In this document: positions 26,306 through 35,147 of the stretch, in pieces
Layout: every line of letters begins with the position of its first letter
How positions within the stretch are numbered: the first letter of the stretch is position 1
Source: Planctomycetota bacterium
Lineage (GTDB): Bacteria; Planctomycetota; UBA1135; UBA2386
Length of the DNA stretch: 64,000 nucleotides
Reading direction: 5' to 3'
Assembly: GCA_020638655.1 (NCBI GenBank)
Contig: JACKIC010000008.1
Span: 186,001-250,000 of the forward strand
Notes under the pieces: model-generated
Databases searched by the model: none
What the model saw: the letters and a program-made list of their open reading frames with translations, nothing else
Told to the model about the DNA's origin: nothing
Made by a program: the position numbers and the translations under genes

Positions 26306-27949
26306 ATGCGCCCTCTGTTCTCCCTCCTGACGCTGGCCGTGAGCGCCACGGCCCAGTACCAGCTCCCGCCGGTGCCGGTGCCCAGCCAGAACCCCATGAC
26401 CCCGGCGAAGGTCGTGCTGGGCAAGATCCTGTTCTGGGACGAGCAACTCTCCAGCGACGATTCGATCGCCTGCGGCACGTGCCACGTGCCGGAAGCCGGC
26501 GGCGGCGACCCGCGGTGGGACAGGGGTCTGCATCCCGGCCCCGACGGGCTCTACGCGACCGACGACGACATCATCGGCTCCCCAGGGCTCACGCGACAGG
26601 ACGGCAGCGGCGACTTCACCGCCGACGCGGTGTTCGGGCTGCGCCGTCAGGTCACGCGCCGCACCGCCAACACCAACCACGGCGCGGCCTACCACGCCGA
26701 CCTGTTCTGGGACGGTCGCGCCAGCACCACCTTCGTCGACCCGGAGACCAATCAGACGCTGATCCCCTTCGACGGCGCCCTCGAGAGCCAGGCCGTGGTC
26801 CCGATCCTGAGCCCGGTGGAGATGGGCCACGAAGGGCGCACCTGGCAGGAGGTGCGGCAGAAGCTGCAGGCGCGCCGCCCGTTGGCCCTGGCGCTGTCGC
26901 TGACGCCCGACATCCAGGCGGCGCTGTCGACGAGCCCCGACTACCCGTCGCTGTTCAGCGCCGCATTCGGCGACCCGGCGATCACGGCCGCGCGCATCGC
27001 GTTCGCGCTGGCGAGCTACCAGCGCGTCTTGATCCCCGACGACACGCCGTGGGACCACTACGTCGCCGGGCACACCACGGCGATGACGCCGCAGCAGGTG
27101 CAGGGTTGGAACCTGTTCTTGGGCATCGGCCGGTGCAACGCCTGCCACACGCCGGGCCTGTTCACCGACGATCAGTTCCACAACCTCGGCCTGCGCTGGA
27201 AGAACGAGGACCGCGGGCTCGGCGCCGTCAGCAACGTCCCGTTCGACGACGGCCGGTTCAAGACGCCGACGCTGCGCAACGCCGGGCTGCGCCCGCGCCT
27301 GTTCCACAACGGCCAGAGCGCCGCGCTGCTCGACCCGAGCCAGACGACCGATCCCAAGTCGACGTTCTCGGTCTACATGAACGGCGGCGGCGTCGACACC
27401 AGCAACCTCGACCCGTTCCTGCTGCCGCTGATCCAGTTCAACGTCACGACCCAGGACCTGCTGACGATCCAGCACTTCGTCGCGACCGCGCTCACGGACC
27501 CGCGCGCGGCCCAGGGCCTGCCGCCCTTCGACCACCCGCATCTGCGCAGCCTGGACCTCGCCGCGCCGCGCGCCTTCGGGGCGGCGATGGTCGGCGGCAG
27601 CGAACCGTTCGTCGTCGACACGGTGCCCGCCAACCTGGGCAACCAACAGTGGAAGCTCGGGGTCGCCGCGGGCCAGGGCCTGTCGCTGGCCTACATCGGC
27701 TACGGCGCGCGCTCGATCGAACCGGCGCAGTGGCTCGCGGGCTTGCCGTGGAACATCGACGTCAACGACGGCCGTCTGCTGCTGCTCGGCGGCAACCCCG
27801 GCGATCCGGCGCACGCGACCTGGCGCGTGCCGGTGCCCGGCGATCCGGCGCTGACCAACCTGCCGCTGTTCTTCCAGACCTGGGCGCTCGACCCGCAGGC
27901 GCCGTTCGGCGTAGCCACCAGCCGCGGCGTCGAGATCACGATCCGCTGA
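26306..27949 (+). CDS. Exported di-haem cytochrome c peroxidase family protein
   Basis: CcpA/MauG-type protein of 547 residues with a signal peptide (MRPLFSLLTLAVSATAQ). Two c-type haem sites are present: CGTCH (56-60) and CNACH (277-281). The family reduces hydrogen peroxide or oxidises protein substrates in the periplasm. It also has LFWDGRAST and LFHNGQS segments typical of these enzymes. Unlike classical members of ~340 residues, it carries an extra C-terminal ~140 residues ending LPLFFQTWALDPQAPFG..., the same module as four other exported proteins here. Probable display or sorting signal. Convergent with the DUF1080 gene behind a hairpin. Confidence 0.87.
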   Translation: MRPLFSLLTLAVSATAQYQLPPVPVPSQNPMTPAKVVLGKILFWDEQLSSDDSIACGTCHVPEAGGGDPRWDRGLHPGPDGLYATDDDIIGSPGLTRQDGSGDFTADAVFGLRRQVTRRTANTNHGAAYHADLFWDGRASTTFVDPETNQTLIPFDGALESQAVVPILSPVEMGHEGRTWQEVRQKLQARRPLALALSLTPDIQAALSTSPDYPSLFSAAFGDPAITAARIAFALASYQRVLIPDDTPWDHYVAGHTTAMTPQQVQGWNLFLGIGRCNACHTPGLFTDDQFHNLGLRWKNEDRGLGAVSNVPFDDGRFKTPTLRNAGLRPRLFHNGQSAALLDPSQTTDPKSTFSVYMNGGGVDTSNLDPFLLPLIQFNVTTQDLLTIQHFVATALTDPRAAQGLPPFDHPHLRSLDLAAPRAFGAAMVGGSEPFVVDTVPANLGNQQWKLGVAAGQGLSLAYIGYGARSIEPAQWLAGLPWNIDVNDGRLLLLGGNPGDPAHATWRVPVPGDPALTNLPLFFQTWALDPQAPFGVATSRGVEITIR

Positions 27950-27960
27950 CCCGCGGATCG
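27939..27960. terminator. Hairpin between convergent peroxidase and DUF1080 genes
   Basis: Perfect 8-base stem CGATCCGC (27939-27946) with GCGGATCG (27953-27960), loop of 6 containing the peroxidase stop codon. It lies between two convergent genes and could act for both. No T-tract. Confidence 0.4.
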
Positions 27961-27980
27961 GCCCGAACGGCGACCAGCGC

Positions 27981-29276
27981 TCAGCGGCTGTCGGTGAGGT
28001 CCGCGATGCGGATGTCGCGGAACGACACCGGGTCGTTGTGCCCGCAGAAGCCGAAGAAGCCCGCGGTGTTGTCCTTGCCAACGTGGTTCTCGAGGTGCGA
28101 CTCGAGGCCGGCGACGTCGGCGTCGACGATCACGGTGCCGTTGAGTTCGACAGTGAAGTGCGAGCCGCGCACGGTCACGACCTCGAAGTTCCACTCGCCG
28201 ACCGGCCGCTGGTACCCGCGCATGCTCGGCACCATGCCGTAGACGGAGCCGTGGTACTGGTAGGGCTGCAGCTTCGCGTACTTCTCGGCCGAGTCGTCGA
28301 GCACCTGCACCTCGAAGCCCGCGTAGGCCGGATCACCCTTGCCCGGGTAGCGGATCGCGAGGCCGTTGTTGCCGCCCGGCGGCACCTTGAACTGCAGCTG
28401 CACGGCGAAGTCCGAGTAGCTGCGTTCGGTGAACACGTTGCCGCCCTTGCCGGCCTTGCAGCGGATCGCGCCGTCCTCGATCTCGTAGCTGTCGGTGTCA
28501 CCCTGCCAGCCCTGCCACGACGCGCCGTCGAACACCGAGACGAAGCGATCGCCGTGGAGAGCCCGCAGCATCGCGTTGGCCTCGTCCGCGGGGATCTCGC
28601 GCACCCACAGCTCGCGGAAGCGGATCTCGCCGCCGTGTGTCTGCAGCTGCAAGGGCCCGCTGGCCGGCAGCGGCAGCGCGCGGTTCCAGTAGTTCTCCAT
28701 CACCACGCCGTCGACGGTGACGACGCCGTTGAGCTTGACCCAGACGCGCTCCCCGAGCTGCCGGATCTCGAGCCGGTTCCACTCGCCGAACGGCTTGTCG
28801 GCGACCTTTGGCGGGAAGCGCTCGTGCTTGTCGTTGTTCCACAGGCCGCCGCTGCCCTTGTCGGCGCCGAGCTTCCACTTGCCGCCGGCCTCGGTGTAGT
28901 CCCAGATCTGCACCTGCGGGCAGCCGCGCAGGTAGATGCCGGAATCGGCGAGCGCCACGGTCTTGTACTCGAGCACGTACTCCGCGTCGCCGAACACCGC
29001 GTCGGTGGTCAGGTAGGCGCCGTTGCCGTCGTTGACCAGTTCGCCGTTCTCGACGCGCCAGTGCGCCGCCATCGTCGCGTCGTCCTCGGCGCGCAACTTC
29101 GCGCGCTCCTCGGCCGACATCGCCGCGAGCTTGTAGGGATCGAAGTGCCGCTGGCCGTGCCAACCCGACAGCGCCGCGCCGTCGAACAGCGGGCGATACC
29201 CCTGGCGGGCGAGGCTCTCGGGAGTGGGCACGACGGCGCACGCGGACAGGACGAAGGTTGCGAGAACGAGGCGCAT
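27981..29276 (-). CDS. Lipoprotein with two DUF1080 (3-keto-disaccharide hydrolase) domains
   Basis: A 431-residue lipoprotein: MRLVLATFVLSAC gives a lipobox with Cys13. Two tandem concanavalin-like DUF1080 domains follow. Domain 1 (~30-230) has PLFDGAALSGWHG, WRVENGELVND, GIYLRGCPQVQIWD and FGEWNRLEIRQLG. Domain 2 (~240-430) has SVFDGASWQGWQG, YEIEDGAIRCKAG, FEVQVLDDSAEKYA and GEWNFEVVTVRG. Some members of the family hydrolyse 3-keto-glycosides; planctomycetes have many copies. The ATG at 29276 is used; a TTG three codons earlier is less likely. Ten bases after the LysR-type gene on the same strand, so possibly co-transcribed. Confidence 0.88.
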   Translation of the reverse strand: MRLVLATFVLSACAVVPTPESLARQGYRPLFDGAALSGWHGQRHFDPYKLAAMSAEERAKLRAEDDATMAAHWRVENGELVNDGNGAYLTTDAVFGDAEYVLEYKTVALADSGIYLRGCPQVQIWDYTEAGGKWKLGADKGSGGLWNNDKHERFPPKVADKPFGEWNRLEIRQLGERVWVKLNGVVTVDGVVMENYWNRALPLPASGPLQLQTHGGEIRFRELWVREIPADEANAMLRALHGDRFVSVFDGASWQGWQGDTDSYEIEDGAIRCKAGKGGNVFTERSYSDFAVQLQFKVPPGGNNGLAIRYPGKGDPAYAGFEVQVLDDSAEKYAKLQPYQYHGSVYGMVPSMRGYQRPVGEWNFEVVTVRGSHFTVELNGTVIVDADVAGLESHLENHVGKDNTAGFFGFCGHNDPVSFRDIRIADLTDSR

Positions 29277-29286
29277 CCGCGCCAAC

Positions 29287-30192
29287 TTAGCGAGCCGGGT
29301 CGCCGCGTTCGCGCACCAGTTGCACGAACTCCGCCGCGAGCGACGGCCGGTTGCGCAGCACCTGGCGGTGCATGGCGAACAACGGCGTCGCCGGGATCAG
29401 TTCGAGCGGCAGCCGGCGCAGCGCGTCGCCGCGCTCGTCGGCCAGCGCCTCGGGCAGCACCGCGAGCAGCGGCTCGGCGCAGCACAACTCCAGGCCGATG
29501 CGCAGCTGGTCGACGACCAGCCCGACGCGGCGCGGGATCTCGTCGGGCCAGCCGTCGAGCGGCCGGCCGCTCTCGTCGGGCGGTGGCGCCACGAACTCGT
29601 GCGCGACCAGATCGCCGACCGCGACCTTCCTCGCCGCGAACAACGGGTGACGCCGGCCGCAGTAGACGCCGCGCACCACGGTGCCGACGCGCGTCACGGT
29701 GAGGCCGGGCCGCGCCAGCGCCTGCTCCTGGAAGGCGATGTCGAGGCGGCCGCGCAGCAGATCGGCACCCGTGTCCCCCATCGACCGCGTCACCACCTGC
29801 GGCAGCAGCTCCGGGTAGCGGCGCCGCAATTCGATCAGCGCCGGCGCGACGATCGCCGTAGTACCAGCGCCGCTGCTCGCGACCAGCAACGGGCCGCGGC
29901 GACTGCTCGCGACGACCTCGTCGACGCCGTCCTCGACGCGGTGCATCGCCTCGCGCACCGTCGCCAGCAGCGCCGCGCCGTCGCCGTTCAGACGCAGGTT
30001 GCGGCCGCTGCGCGTGAACAGCGGCTTGCCGAGCCGGCGCTCGAGCGCGGCGATCGCGCGCGACAGCGTCGAGGGCGTGACGCCCAGGCCCTGCGCGGCG
30101 GACGGCAGGTGCTCGGTCTCGGCGACGGCGCGGAACGCCGGCAGCCAGGCCCACAAGGCGGCGATCGACACGGTGCGGCTCGGCGGCTTCAT
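29287..30192 (-). CDS. LysR-type transcriptional regulator
   Basis: DNA-binding regulator of 301 residues. The N-terminal winged helix-turn-helix (about 13-70) has the LysR pattern: FRAVAETEHLPSAAQGLGVT, PSTLSRAIAALERRLG, LFTRSGRNLRL. A long linker helix and a two-lobed co-inducer-binding domain (~90-295) follow. LysR regulators usually control a divergent or adjacent gene: the divergent lactonase-like gene starts 120 bases away, and the DUF1080 gene follows at 10 bases. The effector is unknown. Confidence 0.9.
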   Translation of the reverse strand: MKPPSRTVSIAALWAWLPAFRAVAETEHLPSAAQGLGVTPSTLSRAIAALERRLGKPLFTRSGRNLRLNGDGAALLATVREAMHRVEDGVDEVVASSRRGPLLVASSGAGTTAIVAPALIELRRRYPELLPQVVTRSMGDTGADLLRGRLDIAFQEQALARPGLTVTRVGTVVRGVYCGRRHPLFAARKVAVGDLVAHEFVAPPPDESGRPLDGWPDEIPRRVGLVVDQLRIGLELCCAEPLLAVLPEALADERGDALRRLPLELIPATPLFAMHRQVLRNRPSLAAEFVQLVRERGDPAR

Positions 30193-30312
30193 TGCAGTTC
30201 GAGCAATAGGCCATTCCAAACGTTGCGGGAAACGAAGTCTGCCGGGAATCGAACCAGGGGCCGCGGCGCCGACCCCCGACGACCGCGTCAACCACCGATC
30301 CCACCTCTGGTC

Positions 30313-31404
30313 ATGCACATCACCGCACGCATCTCTTCCCTCCTGCTCGCCGTCTCCCTTGCCACCACCGCCCAGGCGCAGTGGTTCGGCGCGGTCTACA
30401 CGCAGTCGAACGACCCCGCCGGCAACGCGGTCCAGGTCGCGCTGCGCCTGCCGAGCGGCAACCTCGTGCCGTTCGCGAGCTTCCACACCGGCGGCGACGG
30501 CACCGGCGCCGGCCTCGGCTCGCAGGGCGCGCTCGCCGACGCCAACGGCAACCGACTGCTCGTCGTCAACGCCGGCAGCAACGAGCTGACGCTGTTCCGC
30601 ACCTTCGCCGACGTGTTCCTGTGGCGCACCGACACCGTCGCCAGCGGCGGCTCGATGCCGACCAGCGTCGCGGCACACGGCAACCTCGTCTACGTGCTCA
30701 ACTCCGGCAGCGACACCGTCGACGGCTTCCGCATCGTCGGCAACCAGCTGCACGCGATCGCAGGCGCGAGCTATCCGCTGAGCCAGTCCGGCGCGGCCGG
30801 GGCGCAGGTCGCCTTCAGCCCGAACGGCCGCTTCCTGCTCGCGACCGAGCGCGCCACCGACAAGATCGCCGTCTGGCCCGTGCACAACAACGGGCGCCTG
30901 GGCGCCGCGCAGTTCCAGAACTCGGCCGGCACCACGCCGTTCGGCTTCGCGTTCCGCGGCGACGACGTGCTGTTCGTCAGCGAAGCGGCGGGCGGCAGCG
31001 CCGGCGCCAGCACCGCGTCGAGCTACCGGCTGCAGAACGACGGCACGCTGGTCACCCTGACCAGCGCCGCGCCGACCACGCAGAGCGCCGCGTGCTGGGC
31101 CGCGATCCCGCGCGGCGGTCACTTCGGCTACACCGCCAACACCGGCAGCGGCACGATCACGGGCTACGCGCTCGGCGGCAACGGCAGCCTCACGCTGCTC
31201 GACCCCAGCGGCGTCTCGGGCAGCCTCGCGGCCGGCGGCCGGGCCATCGACCTCGACTTCGACCCGCGCGGCCGCTTCCTGTTCGTGCTCGACTCGGGCA
31301 ACGACACGATCAACGCCTTCCGCCGCAACCACGACGGCTCGCTGACTGCGATCGGCAGTGCGCTGCCCGTCGTCGATGGCACGGCGGGCCTGCTGGTCCG
31401 CTGA
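30313..31404 (+). CDS. Exported lactonase-like seven-bladed beta-propeller protein
   Basis: A 363-residue exported protein with signal peptide MHITARISSLLLAVSLATTA (cleavage near AQA). The mature part has the repeats of the 6-phosphogluconolactonase-like propeller family: NGNRLLVVNAGSNELTLFR, VYVLNSGSDTVDGFRI, SPNGRFLLATERATDKIAVW, GYTANTGSGTITGYAL and DPRGRFLFVLDSGNDTINAF, one per blade. Catalytic residues of true lactonases are not well defined, so an enzymatic role is uncertain. Divergent from the LysR gene. Confidence 0.8.
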   Translation: MHITARISSLLLAVSLATTAQAQWFGAVYTQSNDPAGNAVQVALRLPSGNLVPFASFHTGGDGTGAGLGSQGALADANGNRLLVVNAGSNELTLFRTFADVFLWRTDTVASGGSMPTSVAAHGNLVYVLNSGSDTVDGFRIVGNQLHAIAGASYPLSQSGAAGAQVAFSPNGRFLLATERATDKIAVWPVHNNGRLGAAQFQNSAGTTPFGFAFRGDDVLFVSEAAGGSAGASTASSYRLQNDGTLVTLTSAAPTTQSAACWAAIPRGGHFGYTANTGSGTITGYALGGNGSLTLLDPSGVSGSLAAGGRAIDLDFDPRGRFLFVLDSGNDTINAFRRNHDGSLTAIGSALPVVDGTAGLLVR

Positions 31405-31418
31405 GCGATTGCGCTCAC

Positions 31419-31460
31419 CGTGCGCGAGCGCACGCCCGACGAGCGGTCCTCGCGCGGGCG
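31419..31460 (+). terminator. Paired hairpins downstream of the lactonase-like gene
   Basis: GTGCGC (31420-31425) faces GCGCAC (31428-31433). A larger stem, CGCCCG (31433-31438) with CGGGCG (31455-31460), is extended by CGAG/CTCG. The two are alternative or stacked structures 15 bases past the stop. No T-tract. Confidence 0.4.
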
Positions 31461-31477
31461 TAACGGCCCAAAGAGTC

Positions 31478-31483
31478 TAGGCT
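31478..31483 (+). promoter_or_regulatory. Putative -10 element TAGGCT of the Kelch gene
   Basis: TAGGCT ends 10 bases before the ATG at 31494, directly after the hairpin region. Confidence 0.45.
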
Positions 31484-31493
31484 AGTCGCCCGC

Positions 31494-33620
31494 ATGCACA
31501 TCGACCTCTCGTCCGTCTCGGCGCTGGCGATCCTGTTCCTGGGTGTGAGCGTTTCGGCCCAGGACCTGCGTCTTCGCGATCATGCCGTCGGCCTCGGCAC
31601 CTTCGACAGCGCGCGCCAGACCCTCGTCGGCCTCGGCACGCTCGGCGAAACCCTCGAGTTCGACGGCTCCACCTGGCGCCAGCGGGCACTGCGGCGGCAA
31701 GGCGGCCTGTATGGCGAATTGGCGTTCGACGAGCAGCGGCGCTGCACCTGGTTCGTCGGCAGCGACGACAACCAGCAGTTCGTCACCGCGCGTTTCGATG
31801 GCAGCACCTGGCGCGACCTCAACCTGGCGACGACGCCGCCGCCGCGATCCAGCTTCACGCTGACCTACGACAGCCAGCGCGGGGAACTCGTGCTGTTCGG
31901 CGGGATCTCCTTCAACAACGCGTACCTCGGCGACACCTGGGTGTTCGACGGCGCCACGTGGCAGCAGCGCTTCCCCAACAACGTGCCGCCGCCGCGTGGC
32001 CTCGCCGGGGCGACCTACGATTCGAACCGCGGTCGGGTGGTGCTCTACGGCGGTCAGACAACCTTCCAGCTGCGCGACACCTGGGAATGGGACGGCACCG
32101 ACTGGACCCTCGCCAACAACGTCGGCGCCCCGTCGATCCGGTGGTACCCGGGCATGGCCTACGACCCGCAGCGGCAGCGCACGCTGCTGTTCGGCGGCTA
32201 CTACCCGATCGTGCACGACGATCTCTGGGAATGGGACGGCACGTCCTGGTCCCAGGTGGTCACCCCGCCCCTGCGCCCCGCAGGGCGCATGCACCCGGTG
32301 TTCGAGTTCGACGCGCGGCTGGGCGAGTGTGTCCTGGCCGGCGGCAGCGGCGACGACCCGACGCTGGACACGTGGAGCTGGAACGGCACCCGCTGGCTGC
32401 TCCGCGACGCCCCGACCCGACCGATTCAGCGCGGCAACGGCAACCTGTTCGCGTCGCCGACCGGCGAGTTGCTGCTGTATCGCGGCACGGCGACCCCGCC
32501 GACCACCTGGCGCTGGACCGGCGATGACTGGTCGGCCCTCCCGGGGGTGCAACCGTCCCCGCGTTACGCCGCGAGCGCCTGCACCGGCCAGCAGCTCGCC
32601 TATCTGTTCGGCGGCTTCGACCCCGCGACCGCCGCCATCGGCAACGACCTGTGGGGCTACGACGGGCTGACCTGGCAGCAGCTCAGCGCCAGCGGCCCCA
32701 CCAACCGGATCGGCGCGACCCTGGCCTACGACTGGGCGCGCGGGGAACTGCTGCTGTTCGGCGGCAACGGCGGCAGCTCCGGACTCTCGTCCGAAACCTG
32801 GATCTTCCGCAACGGCACCTGGATGCAGGCGTCGCCCAACACCACGCCGCCGGCACGCACGATCGCGTCGGCGACGTTCGACTTCAACCGCAGCGCCATC
32901 GTCATGCACGGCGGGTGGGCCGGCCCCAACAACTTCCTCTCCGACGCGTGGCAATGGAACGGCGTCGACTGGAGCCCTCTGCCGTCACTCGTGGCCGCGC
33001 CGGCTCTCGGCGGCAACCAGATCGGCTACGACGCGGCGCGCGGCGCCTGCGTGCTGACGATCTCGGGGAACGGCGGCCGCTCGCTCGACGCCTACGAACT
33101 GACCAACAACGGTTGGTCACAACTCACCATAGGCGACACGGAGCTCCCCTCGGGCCTCAGCGGCACCAAGACCGTGGTCGGCTTCCCCTACCCGGACGGG
33201 CTGGCCCTCGGCGACGATCGTTCGCTGTTCACCCTCGAGCTCGGCGAAGCGCGCAGCGTGGACTACGGCTCTGCCTGCACCGCGACGGCTCCCATCCTCG
33301 CCGCCAACACGTGGCCGCGACCGGGCACCAGCGCGCTCAGCATCGATTGCCTCGCCGCCCCGACGACACCCCTGGCGGCGTTGCTGCTCGGCCTGCAGAG
33401 CGCCAACACGCCGATCGCCGCTTGCACGCTGCGCGTCGGCAACGGCGTCGCGGTCCTGGTGCCGCTCAATGCAGGCGCCTTCGGCTCCTCGCCGCTGCCG
33501 GTCCCCAACGACCGCGCCTTCCTGGGCCGCGACATCTTCGCGCAGGCCGCGACCCTCGATGCGAACGCGCCCAGCGGCTTCACCCTGTCGGCAGGGTTGC
33601 AGGTGACGATCGGTTCGTGA
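31494..33620 (+). CDS. Exported Kelch-repeat protein with shared C-terminal module
   Basis: A 708-residue exported protein, signal peptide MHIDLSSVSALAILFLGVSVSAQ. The mature region holds many Kelch units of the form L.YD..R.ELVLFGG...DTW.FDG..W (for example RGELVLFGGISFNNAYLGDTW, cut at its ends, and RTLLFGGYYPIVHDDLWEWD), enough for one or two propellers over residues ~25-590. The last ~110 residues (from YGSACTA) form the C-terminal module ending FAQAATLDANAPSGFTLSAG. A role in binding external polymers or in the envelope is plausible; no enzyme motif is visible. Confidence 0.83.
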   Translation: MHIDLSSVSALAILFLGVSVSAQDLRLRDHAVGLGTFDSARQTLVGLGTLGETLEFDGSTWRQRALRRQGGLYGELAFDEQRRCTWFVGSDDNQQFVTARFDGSTWRDLNLATTPPPRSSFTLTYDSQRGELVLFGGISFNNAYLGDTWVFDGATWQQRFPNNVPPPRGLAGATYDSNRGRVVLYGGQTTFQLRDTWEWDGTDWTLANNVGAPSIRWYPGMAYDPQRQRTLLFGGYYPIVHDDLWEWDGTSWSQVVTPPLRPAGRMHPVFEFDARLGECVLAGGSGDDPTLDTWSWNGTRWLLRDAPTRPIQRGNGNLFASPTGELLLYRGTATPPTTWRWTGDDWSALPGVQPSPRYAASACTGQQLAYLFGGFDPATAAIGNDLWGYDGLTWQQLSASGPTNRIGATLAYDWARGELLLFGGNGGSSGLSSETWIFRNGTWMQASPNTTPPARTIASATFDFNRSAIVMHGGWAGPNNFLSDAWQWNGVDWSPLPSLVAAPALGGNQIGYDAARGACVLTISGNGGRSLDAYELTNNGWSQLTIGDTELPSGLSGTKTVVGFPYPDGLALGDDRSLFTLELGEARSVDYGSACTATAPILAANTWPRPGTSALSIDCLAAPTTPLAALLLGLQSANTPIAACTLRVGNGVAVLVPLNAGAFGSSPLPVPNDRAFLGRDIFAQAATLDANAPSGFTLSAGLQVTIGS

Positions 33621-33698
33621 TCGCGGTCGGCCGTGTTCCAGAACGAGACCGCGGCGCCCTGCCTGTCCCCGACGACTCGGGCGCAGCGAACTCGCGGC

Positions 33699-34697
33699 AT
33701 GCACCTGCCGACCTTCGCGTTCTCCGTCGTCCTGACGGCGGCCTCGCTCACCTGCCAACAGACCAGTTCCTACGACCCGCTGCGCGCCTCTGCCGACGCG
33801 CTGCCGCCGAGCCAGTTGTTCGACGTGCACGACGCCGCGCGCGATCGCGACATCCCGATCCGCGTCTACCTGCCGGCGAAGGATGCGCCCGCACCCGTGA
33901 TCCTGTTCAGCCACGGCCTCGGCGGCTCGCGCGACACCAGCCCATACCTCGGCGAGCACTGGAGCAAGCGCGGCTACGTGGTCGTGTTCCTGCAGCACCC
34001 GGGCAGCGACACCGGTGTCTGGAAGGACGCGCCGCTGCGCGACCGCATGAAGAGCCTGAAGGCAGCAGCCAACGCCAAGGAACTGCGTGAGCGCTGCCTC
34101 GACGTGCACGCCGTGCTCGACCAGCTGAGCGCGTGGAACGACGACGGCGACCACAACCTGCATCGCCGCCTCGACCTCGACCACGTCGGCATGTGCGGCC
34201 ACTCGTTCGGCGCGTTCACGACGCAGATGACGAGCGGCCAGAACGTGCCGCTCCTGGGTCAACAGCACCTCGACCCGCGCATCGACGCGGCGCTGCCGAT
34301 GAGCCCGAGCAGCCCCGCAGCCGGCGATCTCTCGCAGGCGTTCGGCAAGGTGACGATCCCGTGGCTGTGCATGACCGGCACCGAGGACGTCTCGCCGATC
34401 GGCAACCAGGACGCCGCGTCGCGGCAGAAGGTGTTCGCCAACCTGCCGCAGACCATCGACCGCTACGAACTCGTGCTCGACGGCGCCGAACACTCGGCGT
34501 TCGTCGGCGGCGAGGGCCTGGCACGCTTCGGCAAACACAACCCCAACCACCACCGCGCGATCCTGGCGCTGTCGACGGCGTTCTGGGATGCCTACCTGAA
34601 GGGCGACCCCGCGGCGCGCGCGTGGCTACAGGGCGAGGCGGCGCGCGGCGTGCTCGAGGACGCCGACCGCTGGCAGGCGCAGCCCGCTGGCAAGTGA
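33699..34697 (+). CDS. Exported alpha/beta hydrolase (PAF-acetylhydrolase/dienelactone hydrolase-like)
   Basis: Serine hydrolase of 332 residues with an N-terminal signal sequence (MHLPTFAFSVVLTAASLTC; the cysteine could be lipidated). The core shows the oxyanion strand LFSHGLGGSRD, the nucleophile elbow GHSFG with Ser169, the acid region TGTEDVSP and the late histidine in DGAEHSAFVGGEG. The long insert between strand and elbow and the PSSPAAG segment resemble PAF-acetylhydrolase-like esterases. The ATG at 33699 is chosen over 33633 because it starts at the signal peptide. Substrate unknown. The 3' end is three bases from the convergent haemoglobin gene. Confidence 0.82.
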   Translation: MHLPTFAFSVVLTAASLTCQQTSSYDPLRASADALPPSQLFDVHDAARDRDIPIRVYLPAKDAPAPVILFSHGLGGSRDTSPYLGEHWSKRGYVVVFLQHPGSDTGVWKDAPLRDRMKSLKAAANAKELRERCLDVHAVLDQLSAWNDDGDHNLHRRLDLDHVGMCGHSFGAFTTQMTSGQNVPLLGQQHLDPRIDAALPMSPSSPAAGDLSQAFGKVTIPWLCMTGTEDVSPIGNQDAASRQKVFANLPQTIDRYELVLDGAEHSAFVGGEGLARFGKHNPNHHRAILALSTAFWDAYLKGDPAARAWLQGEAARGVLEDADRWQAQPAGK

Positions 34698-34700
34698 CCC

Positions 34701-35081
34701 TCAGCCCGGCGTGTTGATCAGGAACGTCGCGATGTCGCCGAAGAACCGCTCGAGATACTCGCGGTGCTCTGGCGCGATCTGCTGCTCGTCGATCGACGCC
34801 ATCATCAGCTGCATCCAGCGATCGCGCGCCGCGCGGTCGAGCCGGAACGGGTGGTGCCGAATGCGCAACCGCGGATGGCCGCGCTCCTGCAGGTACGTCG
34901 GCGGCCCGCCGAAGCGGTAGATCACGAAGCTGCGCAGCCGCTGCTCGGCGGCCTCGAAGTCGCCTTCGGGATACATCGGCCCCAGGATCGGGTCCGCGGG
35001 CACACGCGCGTAGAAACCGGCGACGATCGCCGTCAGTTTCGGTTCGCCCAGTAGGTCGTGAATCGGCAGTTCGTCGGCCAC
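34701..35081 (-). CDS. Group II truncated haemoglobin
   Basis: A 126-residue globin of the trHbO group. The diagnostic stretch FGGPPTYLQERGHPRLRIRH contains the proximal histidine region, and the following PFRLDRAARDRWMQLM has the group II Trp at G8. Tyr in the B helix (GFYARVP) is the usual distal residue. Such proteins bind oxygen and take part in peroxide or nitric-oxide chemistry. The start is GTG at 35081; there is no better start before the in-frame stop upstream. Convergent with the hydrolase gene and 66 bases from the FG-GAP gene end, so probably expressed alone. Confidence 0.88.
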   Translation of the reverse strand: MADELPIHDLLGEPKLTAIVAGFYARVPADPILGPMYPEGDFEAAEQRLRSFVIYRFGGPPTYLQERGHPRLRIRHHPFRLDRAARDRWMQLMMASIDEQQIAPEHREYLERFFGDIATFLINTPG

Positions 35082-35147
35082 CCGCAGCAGCGTCGCGATC
35101 TCGCCAGGGCAGTCAAGCGCGCACGCTGTCGTTGCGACGCAACGATT

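Noticed and set aside
29284..29289. TAAGTT seven bases before the DUF1080 lipoprotein ATG as another leaderless -10 box.
   Set aside because: It contains the stop codon of the LysR-type gene upstream, which forces most of the match; co-transcription is just as likely.
30240..30255. On the minus strand a T-arm-like sequence (GGTTCGATTCCCGG) suggests a tRNA gene between the LysR and lactonase-like genes.
   Set aside because: The T stem has a mismatch, no matching acceptor 5' strand lies 60-75 bases upstream, there is no CCA end, and no anticodon arm can be folded. At most a relic.
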